NCBI RefSeq assembly: GCF_003628505.1
Contig: NZ_RBZP01000022.1
Coordinates: forward strand, 1-59,672
DNA from: Oceanobacillus halophilus
GTDB lineage: Bacteria; Bacillota; Bacilli; Bacillales; Amphibacillaceae
Length of the DNA: 59,672 nt
Direction of reading: 5' to 3'
Numbering within the stretch: position 1 is the first letter of the stretch; every line of letters starts with the position of its first letter. Position numbers and translations under genes: made by a program. Under the pieces are notes generated by a model that ran no database searches, was not told the DNA's origin, and was given only the letters and a program-made list of their open reading frames with translations. This document shows positions 16,479-25,257 of the stretch, piece by piece.

Positions 16479-18065
16479 ATGAGTACGATAACGAATGAAG
16501 TAAACAAGCGAAAAACATTTGCGATTATATCCCACCCAGATGCTGGGAAAACAACTTTAACCGAACGATTACTATTAGTTGGAAACCTAATTCGAACTGC
16601 TGGTACAGTAAAAGGTAAGAAATCAGGAAAATTTGCAACTTCTGACTGGATGGAAATTGAGAAACAACGTGGAATTTCCGTTACATCCAGTGTAATGAAC
16701 TTTGAGTATCATGATTTTCAGGTTAATATATTAGATACACCTGGTCACGAAGATTTTAGTGAAGATACGTATCGAACCTTAACAGCTGTAGACAGTGTGG
16801 TCATGATTATTGATGCTACTAAAGGGATAGAAGCACAAACACTCAAGCTTTTTAAAGTTTGCCGTATGCGTGGAATTCCAATCTTTACATTTATTAATAA
16901 ACTCGATCGTGAAGGAAGAGAACCATTAGATTTATTAGAAGAAATTGAAGATGTGCTCCAAATAGAAACCTATCCAATGAATTGGCCAGTTGGTATGGGC
17001 AAACGGTTTCTTGGGATATTCGATCGCCACGGAAAACAGTTTGTAAAGTATAACGGCAATGAAGAAGAAACATATATTCCATATGAAGATTTAGAAAAAG
17101 GAATGCATGAAAACCTAACCACAAACGCAACGTTTGATGCCACTAAAGATGAAGTGGCGTTACTAGATGAAGCTGGAAATGACTTCTCTTTAGAAGCTGT
17201 TCTACAAGGAGAGCAAACTCCAGTGTTTTTCGGAAGTGCTTTAGCGCCTTTTGGGGTGAATATCTTTTTTGACACATTTATATCAATGGCACCTACACCT
17301 AAACCTCGAAAAACAACTGAGGGAGTTATGCAGCCGAATAATCCAGATTTCTCAGGATTTATTTTCAAGATTCAAGCAAATATGAATCCTGCACATAGAG
17401 ATCGTGTTGCTTTCTTACGAGTATGTTCTGGAAAGTTTGACAGGGGAATGAGTGTAAAACTTGCCAGAACAGGAAAAACACTTAAGCTTGCGCAATCCCA
17501 GCAGATTATCGCATCAACAAGAGAAACGGTCGAAGCAGCTTTTGCTGGAGATATTATCGGAATTTATGATCCGAATGCCTACCAAATCGGGGATACTTTA
17601 ATAGAGGGAAAACATCAGTTTGAATACGATGAATTACCACAGTTTCCACCAGAAGTATTTAAGAAAGTGACCGCAAAAAATGTGATGAAATCGAAGCAAT
17701 TTAAAAAAGGAATTGAGCAACTTGTTCAAGAAGGGGCTATTCAACTGTTTAGAGACAAACGTACTGAGTCCTATATTCTTGGTGCAGTTGGTGAACTTCA
17801 ATACGATGTGTTCAAATATCGTATGGAAAATGAATATAATGTGGAAGTGATGTTTGATACAATTGGTGATCGAATTCCCCGTTGGTTAAACCCAGAACAG
17901 CAAGTCGATGAGTCATTATTTGATGAGCGAAGAATGTTATGTAGAGATCGTAATGATAACTATCTTGTCCTTTTCCAAAACGAATTTGCATTAAATTGGT
18001 TTAAGGAAAACAATCCAAGCATTGACTTAATAGATCTATTTGAGGTAAATAAATATGCACAATAA
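16479..18065 (+). CDS. prfC: Peptide chain release factor 3 (RF3)
   Basis: A 528-residue translational GTPase that removes RF1/RF2 from the ribosome after peptide release. G1 is SHPDAGKTT (18-26), G3 is DTPGH (86-90) and G4 is NKLD (140-143). The EF-G-like core and RF3-specific C-terminal half are full length. The ATG is preceded by AAAGGGA. It is monocistronic, with a terminator right behind it and a leader containing a start-stop mini-ORF. Confidence 0.96.
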   Translation: MSTITNEVNKRKTFAIISHPDAGKTTLTERLLLVGNLIRTAGTVKGKKSGKFATSDWMEIEKQRGISVTSSVMNFEYHDFQVNILDTPGHEDFSEDTYRTLTAVDSVVMIIDATKGIEAQTLKLFKVCRMRGIPIFTFINKLDREGREPLDLLEEIEDVLQIETYPMNWPVGMGKRFLGIFDRHGKQFVKYNGNEEETYIPYEDLEKGMHENLTTNATFDATKDEVALLDEAGNDFSLEAVLQGEQTPVFFGSALAPFGVNIFFDTFISMAPTPKPRKTTEGVMQPNNPDFSGFIFKIQANMNPAHRDRVAFLRVCSGKFDRGMSVKLARTGKTLKLAQSQQIIASTRETVEAAFAGDIIGIYDPNAYQIGDTLIEGKHQFEYDELPQFPPEVFKKVTAKNVMKSKQFKKGIEQLVQEGAIQLFRDKRTESYILGAVGELQYDVFKYRMENEYNVEVMFDTIGDRIPRWLNPEQQVDESLFDERRMLCRDRNDNYLVLFQNEFALNWFKENNPSIDLIDLFEVNKYAQ

Positions 18066-18070
18066 TTTGT

Positions 18071-18108
18071 ACGTGAGATAGTCCAGCATGGAGTATCTCA
18101 CGTTTTTT
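18071..18108 (+). terminator. prfC terminator
   Basis: ACGTGAGATA and TATCTCACGT form a perfect 10-bp stem followed by TTTTT. Confidence 0.9.
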
Positions 18109-18177
18109 GTGAATTTCACTTTGCTTTCTGAAACATCTTAATATATAATCGCTTTAATATTCTATTCTTATACTTGC

Positions 18178-18216
18178 AAAAAACAAAGTAAGCCCTGCAT
18201 TTGAAATGGCAGAGCT
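18178..18216 (-). terminator. Terminator of the methyltransferase gene
   Basis: On the minus strand AGCTCTGC pairs with GCAGGGCT (one G-U pair), followed by TACTTTGTTTTTT. Confidence 0.65.
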
Positions 18217-18233
18217 CTATATGAATAAGGGGT

Positions 18234-18956
18234 TCATTTATTACAATAAAAGATCCGAAACCCTAGTATATTATCATATTTTTTCATATAGTAATGATGT
18301 TTTCTTAATACGTCAAATAATTGATCATCTATTTCATCCGATAAAGAAAAGTCAGGTGAATTCTCTAAATTATGCGATTCTAGATTAGGTTTGTATTTAT
18401 CTACTTGTATATGTTTAAACCCAGCATTTCTATACATGTTTATCCATTCTTCGGTGGTTTTAAGGTGGGGAATACCGTAGAAATGTGTAATTTCGCTTAA
18501 ATTATCAACATCTGAAATAGAATCTTCTAATACCATTTCAATCGCAAGCAATGTTCCTGGTTCCTTTAATATTCTGCTGCATTCGCTGATACTTTTATCC
18601 GCATCGGTAAAACCGAGAACCGATTCTGATAAAACAATATGAAAACTATTATCCGCAAAGTCTAAGTCTTCGATGTTTCCTCGTTTCGCGTGTACGTGTA
18701 CCGGTAATTTCATGGAGCGAAAACGCGCTTTCGCTTTTTCCAGTACAACTGTATTATAATCTAATGCCGTAACTTGACATCCATATTTATTAGCAATGTA
18801 AGCAGCAGTTTGGCCAGTGCCGCAACCAGCATCCAATAATTTTGTAGATGCGACGATTTTCTCTTTTTTTAATACTTCCTTTGTCAACTTTAGTCCACCC
18901 GGATGAGCACCACCGACACCTAGTTCCGCTATACAATTCATATAAGTTGGCTGCAA
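18234..18956 (-). CDS. Class I SAM-dependent methyltransferase
   Basis: A 240-residue Methyltransf_11-type enzyme. The SAM-binding motif LLDAGCGTGQTA lies at 40-51, an acidic residue after the second strand (ALDYN) positions the ribose, and the VLSESVLGF strand forms motif IV. The substrate cannot be read from the sequence; relatives include small-molecule and quinone-like methylases. It stands alone. Confidence 0.88.
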   Translation of the reverse strand: MQPTYMNCIAELGVGGAHPGGLKLTKEVLKKEKIVASTKLLDAGCGTGQTAAYIANKYGCQVTALDYNTVVLEKAKARFRSMKLPVHVHAKRGNIEDLDFADNSFHIVLSESVLGFTDADKSISECSRILKEPGTLLAIEMVLEDSISDVDNLSEITHFYGIPHLKTTEEWINMYRNAGFKHIQVDKYKPNLESHNLENSPDFSLSDEIDDQLFDVLRKHHYYMKKYDNILGFRIFYCNK

Positions 18957-19059
18957 TATTCTCCCCCTTCATTAATAGTTGGTATATTATTCTATGAAGC
19001 CAAATCATCTTGTTTCCTCGTTATTTATGAGAGAGTTTGTTTTAGTTAGACTAATATTT

Positions 19060-19311
19060 TTATCGTTTAATAAACTTTGAAATCATCGGACTAACTTGTT
19101 GATATAAGCCATTTATTTGTTGAGCTGTCCCCATTATTTTATCAATGTCCATCTCTCCATCAGGCGTTTGGAACATTCTTATTAGCGCTTGAATATTTGA
19201 TGGCTGTTGTCTTTGTCTAGATGGTGGTCCGAAGAGAAATGGATCTCGCTGAGAATGAGGTGGTATTCTACGAGGGGGGCTAGCAGGTTTTTGTTGTCTT
19301 TCCGGAAACAT
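19060..19311 (-). CDS. YppG-like small protein
   Basis: An 83-residue protein. The N-terminus is rich in proline, arginine and glutamine. The C-terminal half (MFQTPDGEMDIDKIMGTAQQ, then INGLYQQVSPMISKF) resembles the conserved end of the YppG family found in spore-forming bacilli. Function unknown. Family assignment is from recall. Confidence 0.7.
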   Translation of the reverse strand: MFPERQQKPASPPRRIPPHSQRDPFLFGPPSRQRQQPSNIQALIRMFQTPDGEMDIDKIMGTAQQINGLYQQVSPMISKFIKR

Positions 19312-19374
19312 CTTATTCCTCCCTCCTTCAAGGATTAATATTATACTATAAAAAATCTACCAACACAGTGCTTA

Positions 19375-19644
19375 TTAAATCCAGAACCATGGAAGCAATG
19401 CAAGAGTAGCTATAGCTCCTAGTGCAACTCCATACCCAAATCCAGGTCTATACCCATACGGGCCATATCCGTAAAATCCATATCCGAATCCACCGATGCG
19501 TCTACCGCCCCCAAGAGGCTGGATAAATACCCGGCGTTGATCAACATTGCGAATTATTCCCCTATGCTTTCTACCATCTCGTGTTGTAATTTCTACCGCC
19601 TTTCCTCGATGACGATTACACAAATCATAATAATACCTTGACAT
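19375..19644 (-). CDS. Small protein, Sm-like N-terminus and Gly/Tyr-rich tail
   Basis: An 89-residue protein of unknown function. Residues 12-42 (GKAVEITTRDGRKHRGIIRN, then VDQRRVFIQPL) look like a small beta barrel of Sm/LSM type. Residues 45-75 are a GFGYGFYGYGPYGYRPG low-complexity stretch, and the C-terminus ends in a short hydrophobic segment. Such composition is common among spore-coat-associated proteins (inference). A GGAGGTG site lies directly upstream. Confidence 0.7.
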   Translation of the reverse strand: MSRYYYDLCNRHRGKAVEITTRDGRKHRGIIRNVDQRRVFIQPLGGGRRIGGFGYGFYGYGPYGYRPGFGYGVALGAIATLALLPWFWI

Positions 19645-19751
19645 CTTTTCACCTCCAAATTATGTCATCATATGGCATCTTATGAATCCCAATCAATTTA
19701 TGTAAGGGGTGAATATCACAAATTGATACAAGGCCTTAAACCAAATATCCA

Positions 19752-19781
19752 TTCGACAAATTCCGGGAAGTGCCAGGCACC
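19752..19781 (+). repeat. Dispersed 30-bp repeat, copy 5
   Basis: TTCGACAAATTCCGGGAAGT followed by GCCAGGCACC. It lies 12 bases past the point where the ribokinase remnant loses its reading frame, so it marks the edge of the deletion. Confidence 0.8.
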
Positions 19782-19793
19782 AAAAATCGCACT

Positions 19794-20058
19794 CTATGTT
19801 TTTCCACTTGTTATAGCTACTCCTAAAACCCCATTAGTATGCAAATTATCCAATAGTTGACCCGAATCACCTTTATCAATGGCACCAATTATTGAAGTTT
19901 TTGCATCCAATCGAGCTGCTGCAACAGGTTGTTTTGCTCCTTTCCCTCCCAGGAATGAAACTTACTTTTTTACTTAGGATTGTTTCACCTACTAACGGCG
20001 AGTTTTCCGTTTCAACCACCATATCCGTATTCAATCTGCCAATAATGGCAATAGTCAC
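19794..20058 (-). pseudogene. Ribokinase remnant (truncated, frameshifted)
   Basis: A GTG start with a GAGGAG site opens a ribokinase-like N-terminus (MTIAIIGRLNTDMVVETENS, then LVGETILSKK). At the conserved PGGKGA motif an extra G shifts the frame. In the shifted frame the sequence continues as GGKGAKQPVAAARLDAKTS, then IIGAIDKGDSG, and stops. Only about 87 residues of the normal 300 remain; the catalytic half is missing. The break lies next to a dispersed repeat. It is a dead fragment. Confidence 0.85.
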
Positions 20059-20118
20059 GTCTCAAATCATCACTCCTCACTAAAATCATATCGGATTCTT
20101 TATAAAGATACGACATTA

Positions 20119-20152
20119 GAAAAAACTCCACAGCTCTTAATAGCTGCGGAGT
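20119..20152 (-). terminator. pyrP terminator
   Basis: On the minus strand ACTCCGCAGCT pairs with AGCTGTGGAGT, followed by TTTTTC. It lies beyond the dispersed repeat copy 6. Confidence 0.8.
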
Positions 20153-20154
20153 CA

Positions 20155-20184
20155 TTCGACAAATTCCGGGAGGTGACAGGCACC
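20155..20184 (+). repeat. Dispersed 30-bp repeat, copy 6
   Basis: TTCGACAAATTCCGGGAGGT followed by GACAGGCACC: the best match to the family consensus. It sits between the pyrP stop and the pyrP terminator, so it is transcribed. Confidence 0.85.
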
Positions 20185-20187
20185 CAT

Positions 20188-21447
20188 TTATTCGTTAGAG
20201 AGTTTAAGGATGTCTAAGAGTTTAAAGAATAGGCTTAGGACGATTGCTACGATGGTTGCTAGTCCCATTCCTGATAGGGCAACTTCTCCAATATTTAAGG
20301 AAGCCCCACTAACACCAATTCCTAATACAACACAAGTAAGAATTAGGTTTTGTGAATTATTATAGTCTACTTTTCTTTCAACTAACATACGTAAACCACT
20401 TACTGCGATGATTCCGAATAATAACAGAGAAATCCCGCCCATTACTGGTGTTGGTATAGATTGAATTAATGCAGCCAATTTCCCACAGAAGGATAGAAGC
20501 ACTGCTATGACAGCTGCACCACCGATAATCCATGTAGAATAAACTCTAGTAATTGCTAGTACACCAATATTTTCTCCATAGGTTGTATTTGGTGTTGAAC
20601 CTAAGAAACTTGAAATCATCGTTGAAATACCATTACCAAACAAGGAACGATCAAGTCCTGGTTCTTTTACCAAGTCTTTTTTCACAATATCACCTGTTAC
20701 TACTAAGTGACCAATATGCTCTGGTATTAATACTAATGCTGCCGGTAAGATAATTAAGATATCAGACGAGTTAAATTCAATTTGGTAGAAAGTTGGCATT
20801 TGAATCCAAGCCGCTTCACGAACAGCGGTATAATCCACGATTCCGAAAAAAGTTGCTATGATATAGCCTGTTATAATTCCTAATAGAATTGGGATAATCT
20901 TAAAAAAGCCTCTCATGGTTACCCAGTAAATAATCGTAGAACCAAGTGTTAATAAAGAAACAGTAATTGCAGTTGTATCAATAGCAGCATCAGCAGGTCG
21001 CAATAAGCCTGCCATATCTGCTGCAGTTGGTACAAGTTCCAATCCGATAACCGCTACTATCGCTCCCATTGCTGCTGGAGGAAAAATAACGTCAATCCAT
21101 GATGTTCCAACTACTTTGACAAGTAATCCTACTAGAACAAGAACAAGCCCAACAACGAAAAAACCACCTAATGCTGCTCCATACCCTCCACCAGTTGTTA
21201 AAACTGCTGTTACAGGTGAAATAAAGGCAAAGCTAGAACCTAGATAAGCAGGTATTTTCCCTTTCGTTATAAAGATATAAAGGATCGTTCCAATCCCATT
21301 CATTAAAAGGATTGTTGCAGGATCTACTCCAAATAAAATAGGAACCAGGACGGTTGAACCAAACATGGCAAATAAGTGCTGGAAACTTAAAGGTAAACTT
21401 TGTAACAATGGTAAACGTTCATCTACTTGGATTTCACGTTGTGACAT
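20188..21447 (-). CDS. pyrP: Uracil permease (NCS2 family)
   Basis: A 419-residue membrane protein of the UraA/PyrP type with about 14 hydrophobic segments. FAMFGSTVLVPILFGVDP, SFAFISPV and the EHIGHLVVT motif are NCS2 uracil-transporter signatures. It imports uracil with protons. It is separate from any pyr biosynthetic genes but carries its own PyrR-type attenuator in the leader, so it responds to UMP/UTP levels like the pyr operon. Confidence 0.95.
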   Translation of the reverse strand: MSQREIQVDERLPLLQSLPLSFQHLFAMFGSTVLVPILFGVDPATILLMNGIGTILYIFITKGKIPAYLGSSFAFISPVTAVLTTGGGYGAALGGFFVVGLVLVLVGLLVKVVGTSWIDVIFPPAAMGAIVAVIGLELVPTAADMAGLLRPADAAIDTTAITVSLLTLGSTIIYWVTMRGFFKIIPILLGIITGYIIATFFGIVDYTAVREAAWIQMPTFYQIEFNSSDILIILPAALVLIPEHIGHLVVTGDIVKKDLVKEPGLDRSLFGNGISTMISSFLGSTPNTTYGENIGVLAITRVYSTWIIGGAAVIAVLLSFCGKLAALIQSIPTPVMGGISLLLFGIIAVSGLRMLVERKVDYNNSQNLILTCVVLGIGVSGASLNIGEVALSGMGLATIVAIVLSLFFKLLDILKLSNE

Positions 21448-21483
21448 AACTTCTTCTCTCCCTTTTATAAATATGTTATAAAA

Positions 21484-21640
21484 TCATAAAAAAAGCACCT
21501 TGCCTGGCGTCCTGGCAAGGTGCACACAAAATTGCACACAGCAAAACAGAAGGTAGATTCCTAGTCTTCCTATATTGCTATGAGAGTACAACTGTATTCC
21601 GCACAACCTTGCCAGCCTCACAGGACTGATTTAAAGGTTT
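21484..21640 (-). promoter_or_regulatory. PyrR-binding attenuator upstream of pyrP
   Basis: The minus-strand RNA contains AGUCCUGUGAGGCU (21614-21627), an exact match to the PyrR-binding loop ARUCCNGNGAGGYU. It is enclosed by an AACCTT/AAGGTT stem (the anti-antiterminator). GGCAAGGTT-GTGC within that stem can instead pair with GCACCTTGCC, the left arm of the terminator at 21495-21523, giving the antiterminator. The terminator stem (GCACCTTGCC/GGCAAGGTGC) is followed by a T-rich run. UMP-bound PyrR should favour termination. The rest of the gap to 21829 shows nothing recognisable. Confidence 0.93.
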
Positions 21641-21829
21641 TTAGTATTTATATACATTATTACAGACAAATAGAGATAAAGTCAAGCATCATTTTACAAT
21701 AATCGACTAAATATACGTTTTGTACTAGCTTTATAACTCATATTTTTTAACCACTAAATCCCCAGTATATTTCTAAATGCAATACAGTGTTCTTCTTCGT
21801 ATTACTATTGTAAAACACTAATAAAATAA

Positions 21830-22045
21830 TTATGCACCAAAATGCTCTCGAACAGGTTCTACAGCTAAGATATTTTCTAATTTAAAGATTCTAAATTTCT
21901 GTTTGAAATAACAATAAGCCAGCACACGGTCTTCGTTTATTCGAATTACCCGAATCATTCTTTTGGTAATTTGATTGGTATTTGAAAGGTATATAATATA
22001 AAGTCTCTTTTGCTGATTAATGGATTGAAGCAACAACTTATTCAT
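21830..22045 (-). CDS. Small WYL-like protein
   Basis: A 71-residue protein of unknown function. The second half (QITKRMIRVIRINEDRVLAY, then CYFKQKFRIFKLENI) resembles the core of a WYL domain, a ligand-binding fold of bacterial regulators, but the usual DNA-binding part is absent. The ATG has a GGAGG-type site. It stands alone. Confidence 0.65.
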   Translation of the reverse strand: MNKLLLQSINQQKRLYIIYLSNTNQITKRMIRVIRINEDRVLAYCYFKQKFRIFKLENILAVEPVREHFGA

Positions 22046-22182
22046 ACGTAACCTCCTACCAAAACGGAACGTTTGTTCTTATTTTATCATATTTTCTTTA
22101 TAATAAACATGTTTTTAAATTAAATTGGGATACTAAAAATATTATTCCCAAATGAGTTTTATTCATAAAAAGGAGAAAAAAG

Positions 22183-22389
22183 ATGGCTGAGATAACATTT
22201 TTCGTACAGGAAGCAACAAGTAGAAGGGATATTCAAAATATCGAATATCTGTTAAATGAATATGACGGCATGGAAAGAGTATTAATCGATACAGATGACG
22301 GAGAAATTAGAATAGAATTTAATGATCGCCTTATTACAGATGAACAAATAGCTACAGCTTTAATGGAACAAAACTATACGATACATTGA
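22183..22389 (+). CDS. Small protein with ferredoxin-like/HMA-like fold
   Basis: A 68-residue acidic protein. Predicted alternation of strand, helix, two strands, helix and strand (ITFFVQEATSRRDIQNIEYL, then EYDGMERVLIDTD) resembles a heavy-metal-associated domain, but the metal-binding CxxC is missing. Function unknown. A strong AAAAGGAG site precedes the ATG. Confidence 0.7.
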   Translation: MAEITFFVQEATSRRDIQNIEYLLNEYDGMERVLIDTDDGEIRIEFNDRLITDEQIATALMEQNYTIH

Positions 22390-22517
22390 GAAGATTTTTA
22401 ATTTAATCCTCCATTAATCCTCTTACCTCCTAGTATAAAAAGGCTGTACCAAGCAAATTATAATGAAGACGGTGGAGAAAGGTGATTTATTTTATGAATA
22501 TAATGAGGAGGTTTGCG

Positions 22518-23027
22518 ATGGGTATTTTAAGTGGAAATCCAAAAGAAGAGCCCATGCATTATGGTGAAGTTCATGGTACTTGGTCATTTATTAACGGTGG
22601 AAAAGGAATGATTGCTGGCTATCAAGTCTTTCGAAATCACGCAGGTGACCGTGATTTAATTCAACTGATTGATGAAGTCATTAAATTAAGCCAGCAACAA
22701 ATAAAGGAAGTGGAAACCCTTTTAAAAGAAAACGGAGTTGGTCTTCCGCCAACACCACCTGAACGTCCTAAAGCAAACTTAGATGACATTCCAACTGGTG
22801 CACGAGCAATGGACCAAGAAATTGCTGCAACCATGTCTGCCGATACTGCTGCTGGGTTAATATCCTGCAGTACGATGATTGGTCAGGCCATCAGAGAAGA
22901 TATTGCGACCATGTTTGGTCAATTTCACACACAAAAGGCAACATTAGGAGCTAAAATTCTTCGTCTCAATAAGGAAAAAGGCTGGTTAGTACCCCCTCCG
23001 CTTCATAACCATCATGCCGAAGAATAG
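22518..23027 (+). CDS. DUF3231 family protein (CotF/spore-coat related)
   Basis: A 169-residue helical protein. MHYGEVHGTWSFINGGKGMI and MSADTAAGLISCSTMIGQAI are typical of DUF3231 proteins, ferritin-like four-helix bundles related to spore coat protein CotF. The start at 22518 is chosen for its GAGGAGG site six bases upstream; in-frame ATGs further upstream lack one. A sporulation role is inferred. Confidence 0.8.
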   Translation: MGILSGNPKEEPMHYGEVHGTWSFINGGKGMIAGYQVFRNHAGDRDLIQLIDEVIKLSQQQIKEVETLLKENGVGLPPTPPERPKANLDDIPTGARAMDQEIAATMSADTAAGLISCSTMIGQAIREDIATMFGQFHTQKATLGAKILRLNKEKGWLVPPPLHNHHAEE

Positions 23028-23144
23028 TAAAATGATGAACGAAATTGGAAAAGACTGAAGCGTATATTGTTCACCGTTTTTAATAAAACTAATACTGCTT
23101 CTTTATTAGAAGCTAAGGCCAATAAAATGACAAAGGATGATTCC

Positions 23145-23429
23145 ATGAATAACCGCGGTATGATGACTTCCCTGCTAACTATCGGTGCAGCTGGTGCAGC
23201 AATATATGGTATAACAAAAGGAGTTCAAAATGGTACGTTTCAGAAACTCCCTCAACAAGTTTCAAATGCAGTACAAAATTCAATGAATAACCAAACCGTT
23301 CAACAAATAGCAGAACCGATTCAAAACATGATGAGTAATCAAAATCAAACAAATCAAACAAACTCTTCTATCGATATCCCTAGCGACAATCAAATTCAGC
23401 AACATGTTGGAAGCTCAAGTTTGGATTAA
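23145..23429 (+). CDS. Small DUF3918/YrzQ-like protein
   Basis: A 94-residue protein. An N-terminal hydrophobic helix (TSLLTIGAAGAAIYGITKG) resembles DUF3918 (YrzQ) proteins, followed by a Gln/Asn-rich tail. The start at 23145 has AAAGGA seven bases upstream; ATG at 23127 is the alternative. A shorter relative occurs at 45516. Function unknown. Confidence 0.6.
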   Translation: MNNRGMMTSLLTIGAAGAAIYGITKGVQNGTFQKLPQQVSNAVQNSMNNQTVQQIAEPIQNMMSNQNQTNQTNSSIDIPSDNQIQQHVGSSSLD

Positions 23430-23450
23430 CATGGGATTGTTTTAAGTGTA

Positions 23451-23487
23451 AAAAAATAGCCGGATAAAGTTATCCGGCTATTGTTGA
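23451..23487. terminator. Bidirectional terminator inside the 3' end of the phosphoesterase gene
   Basis: AATAGCCGGATA and TATCCGGCTATT form a perfect 12-bp stem. The right arm encodes the last residues and stop of the minus-strand gene, so one hairpin serves both convergent genes. An A run on the left gives U6 to the minus transcript. Confidence 0.8.
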
Positions 23488-24330
23488 TTTAACACCTTGT
23501 TTAACATGAGAAATTCCCAACTCGTGAAATGTTATTTCCGGACGACTACCTATGCGTATATTTACACCGGTTTGACCAAGACCTTCACTAATATAAAAGG
23601 CTTTTCCATCATAATAATGTAGACCTTTAACCATATTTAAACGAACTAATTTCCCCATCTTCACTAAGTGATATGGTTTGGGCCAATAGATTTGTCCACC
23701 ATGGAAGTGACCAGAAAGTAAATAATCAAAGTGATAATCCTTCATTTGCAGTACAATATTAGGGTCATGAGTCAAGACCAAATTATACCCTTCTTCTAAA
23801 CCTCCAAATGATTTTCCAATATCACTGTGACTTGTACTATAATCATCTATTCCAATAATATTTACTGATCTTCCATCTATCTCTATCGTATCATTTTCAT
23901 TTTGTAACGTTTTTATATGATACGTATTTAATAGTTTCTTTAGATTATTAAAGTTCTTTTCTCTTAGTACATAATCATGATTCCCGAAAACAGCATATGT
24001 TCCATACTTAGGATTCAGTTTTGCAAAAGTATCTAGATATGGCTGAAGCCGTGGAATACTTCTTTTTCTATCAAGAAAATCACCTGTTAAAGCAATGAAA
24101 TCAATCGGTTGACCTTTCAAATCATGATATAATCGTTCAGGTGTGATAGAGATATTTTCTATGTGCATATCAGATATATGCAGTATACGAAACGGTACAT
24201 CGGATTGTTTACCGTCATTTATATTCTTCATTTCAATGGTATTTATTGTTACGGAGTGCGTGTTCTTATATCCTTTATAAAAAAAATAGATTAATAGAAT
24301 TAAGACAATAGCAATGATAGCTTGTGTCAT
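23470..24330 (-). CDS. Metallophosphoesterase (YkoQ-like)
   Basis: A 286-residue calcineurin-type phosphoesterase with one N-terminal membrane helix (residues 3-18). All metal ligands are visible: DMH at 54-56, GD at 83-84, GNHD at 116-119, His188 in THDP, and GHFH at 207-210. It resembles B. subtilis YkoQ. With the neighbouring ykoP- and ykoN-like genes it reproduces a locus known from Bacillus, arranged here in divergent halves. The substrate is unknown; an envelope phospholipid or polymer is plausible. A GGAGGCG site precedes the ATG. Confidence 0.88.
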   Translation of the reverse strand: MTQAIIAIVLILLIYFFYKGYKNTHSVTINTIEMKNINDGKQSDVPFRILHISDMHIENISITPERLYHDLKGQPIDFIALTGDFLDRKRSIPRLQPYLDTFAKLNPKYGTYAVFGNHDYVLREKNFNNLKKLLNTYHIKTLQNENDTIEIDGRSVNIIGIDDYSTSHSDIGKSFGGLEEGYNLVLTHDPNIVLQMKDYHFDYLLSGHFHGGQIYWPKPYHLVKMGKLVRLNMVKGLHYYDGKAFYISEGLGQTGVNIRIGSRPEITFHELGISHVKQGVKSTIAG

Positions 24331-24484
24331 TTATTCGCCTCCTCTTCTTTCATTATAAAGTACCATCGCACTTATTTTCAGTAGTAATTTATGGTTAATG
24401 AATACTTCCTTAACAAATCTCCCTATTGTTTCCAATTAGATAATAATAGGAGAGAGTTAAGGTGATATAACGGCAATTCACCCC

Positions 24485-24520
24485 AAAAAATCCAAACTCT
24501 CTCTTAAGTTTGGATTTTTT
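24485..24520. terminator. Terminator downstream of the ykoP-like gene
   Basis: AAATCCAAAC and AGTTTGGATTT form a stem with A and T runs on both sides. An upstream GAGAGAGTT (24452-24460) can pair with AACTCTCTC inside it, so an alternative fold exists. Confidence 0.7.
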
Positions 24521-24553
24521 CATCAACAATCATTCTTTTTCACAAACCACTTT

Positions 24554-25108
24554 TTATTCATTGTAGTTTTTGTACAGTGTATCTTTGGACATAAGGAGAT
24601 ACATGGGAACGGGAACTTCCTTGTTAAATTTTTTACATGAAAGAAAATAAATAGGTAGAAGCGCTATTTGTTTAAACCACTTGTAATATTTATTTCGAAT
24701 AGGGTATACTTCAAATCCTAACTTTTGACATCCTTTATGCAAGGTGGTAATCCCTATTAAACCTTTTATTTTATTGGTGTAACCCATTAATTGTATGTAG
24801 TTTACAATGGACGGCATGGAGTCTTGCACTGATTTGTATGTTACCAGGGCCCTTCTAAGTTCATTATCATACGCATGAATTTGCTTGAGCAGTTTCACAT
24901 TGTGCAAATGAATTTTTATGAGTAAATCATTTTTATGAATTTCTGTACCATCTTTTAACCTCAAGTCCCTCCCTTTATACTTCGTTAACCTTACACGCAT
25001 AATTGTTCGTTCTCCACGTTTATTTTCAATATACTCTAGTCTTGAAAAGTGATAATAAACAGGATCAATCAAGTCCCATATATGAAGGAAATTTTCTTTG
25101 ATGCTCAT
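24554..25108 (-). CDS. ykoP: YkoP-like protein
   Basis: A 184-residue basic protein similar to B. subtilis YkoP, recognised by the KGRDLRLKDG and LIKIHLHN segments and the C-terminal PMYLLMSKDTLY. No catalytic motif is visible. One moderately hydrophobic stretch (IALLPIYFLSC) could associate with the membrane. It is divergent from the ykoN-like glycosyltransferase and upstream of the ykoQ-like phosphoesterase on the same strand, although a terminator lies between. Function unknown. Confidence 0.75.
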   Translation of the reverse strand: MSIKENFLHIWDLIDPVYYHFSRLEYIENKRGERTIMRVRLTKYKGRDLRLKDGTEIHKNDLLIKIHLHNVKLLKQIHAYDNELRRALVTYKSVQDSMPSIVNYIQLMGYTNKIKGLIGITTLHKGCQKLGFEVYPIRNKYYKWFKQIALLPIYFLSCKKFNKEVPVPMYLLMSKDTLYKNYNE

Positions 25109-25257
25109 GATTGCTACCCCTTACCAATTATAATTACAATCTTATTTTGCTTTAGTTTATAAATCCTATTACTGAAAAAATAAGAAAAAGTTAAAGTATG
25201 AAACAATGAATGCTTCACAAACTAAGAATGGAAAGTTGTTTGTAGGAGGAGTATCAT

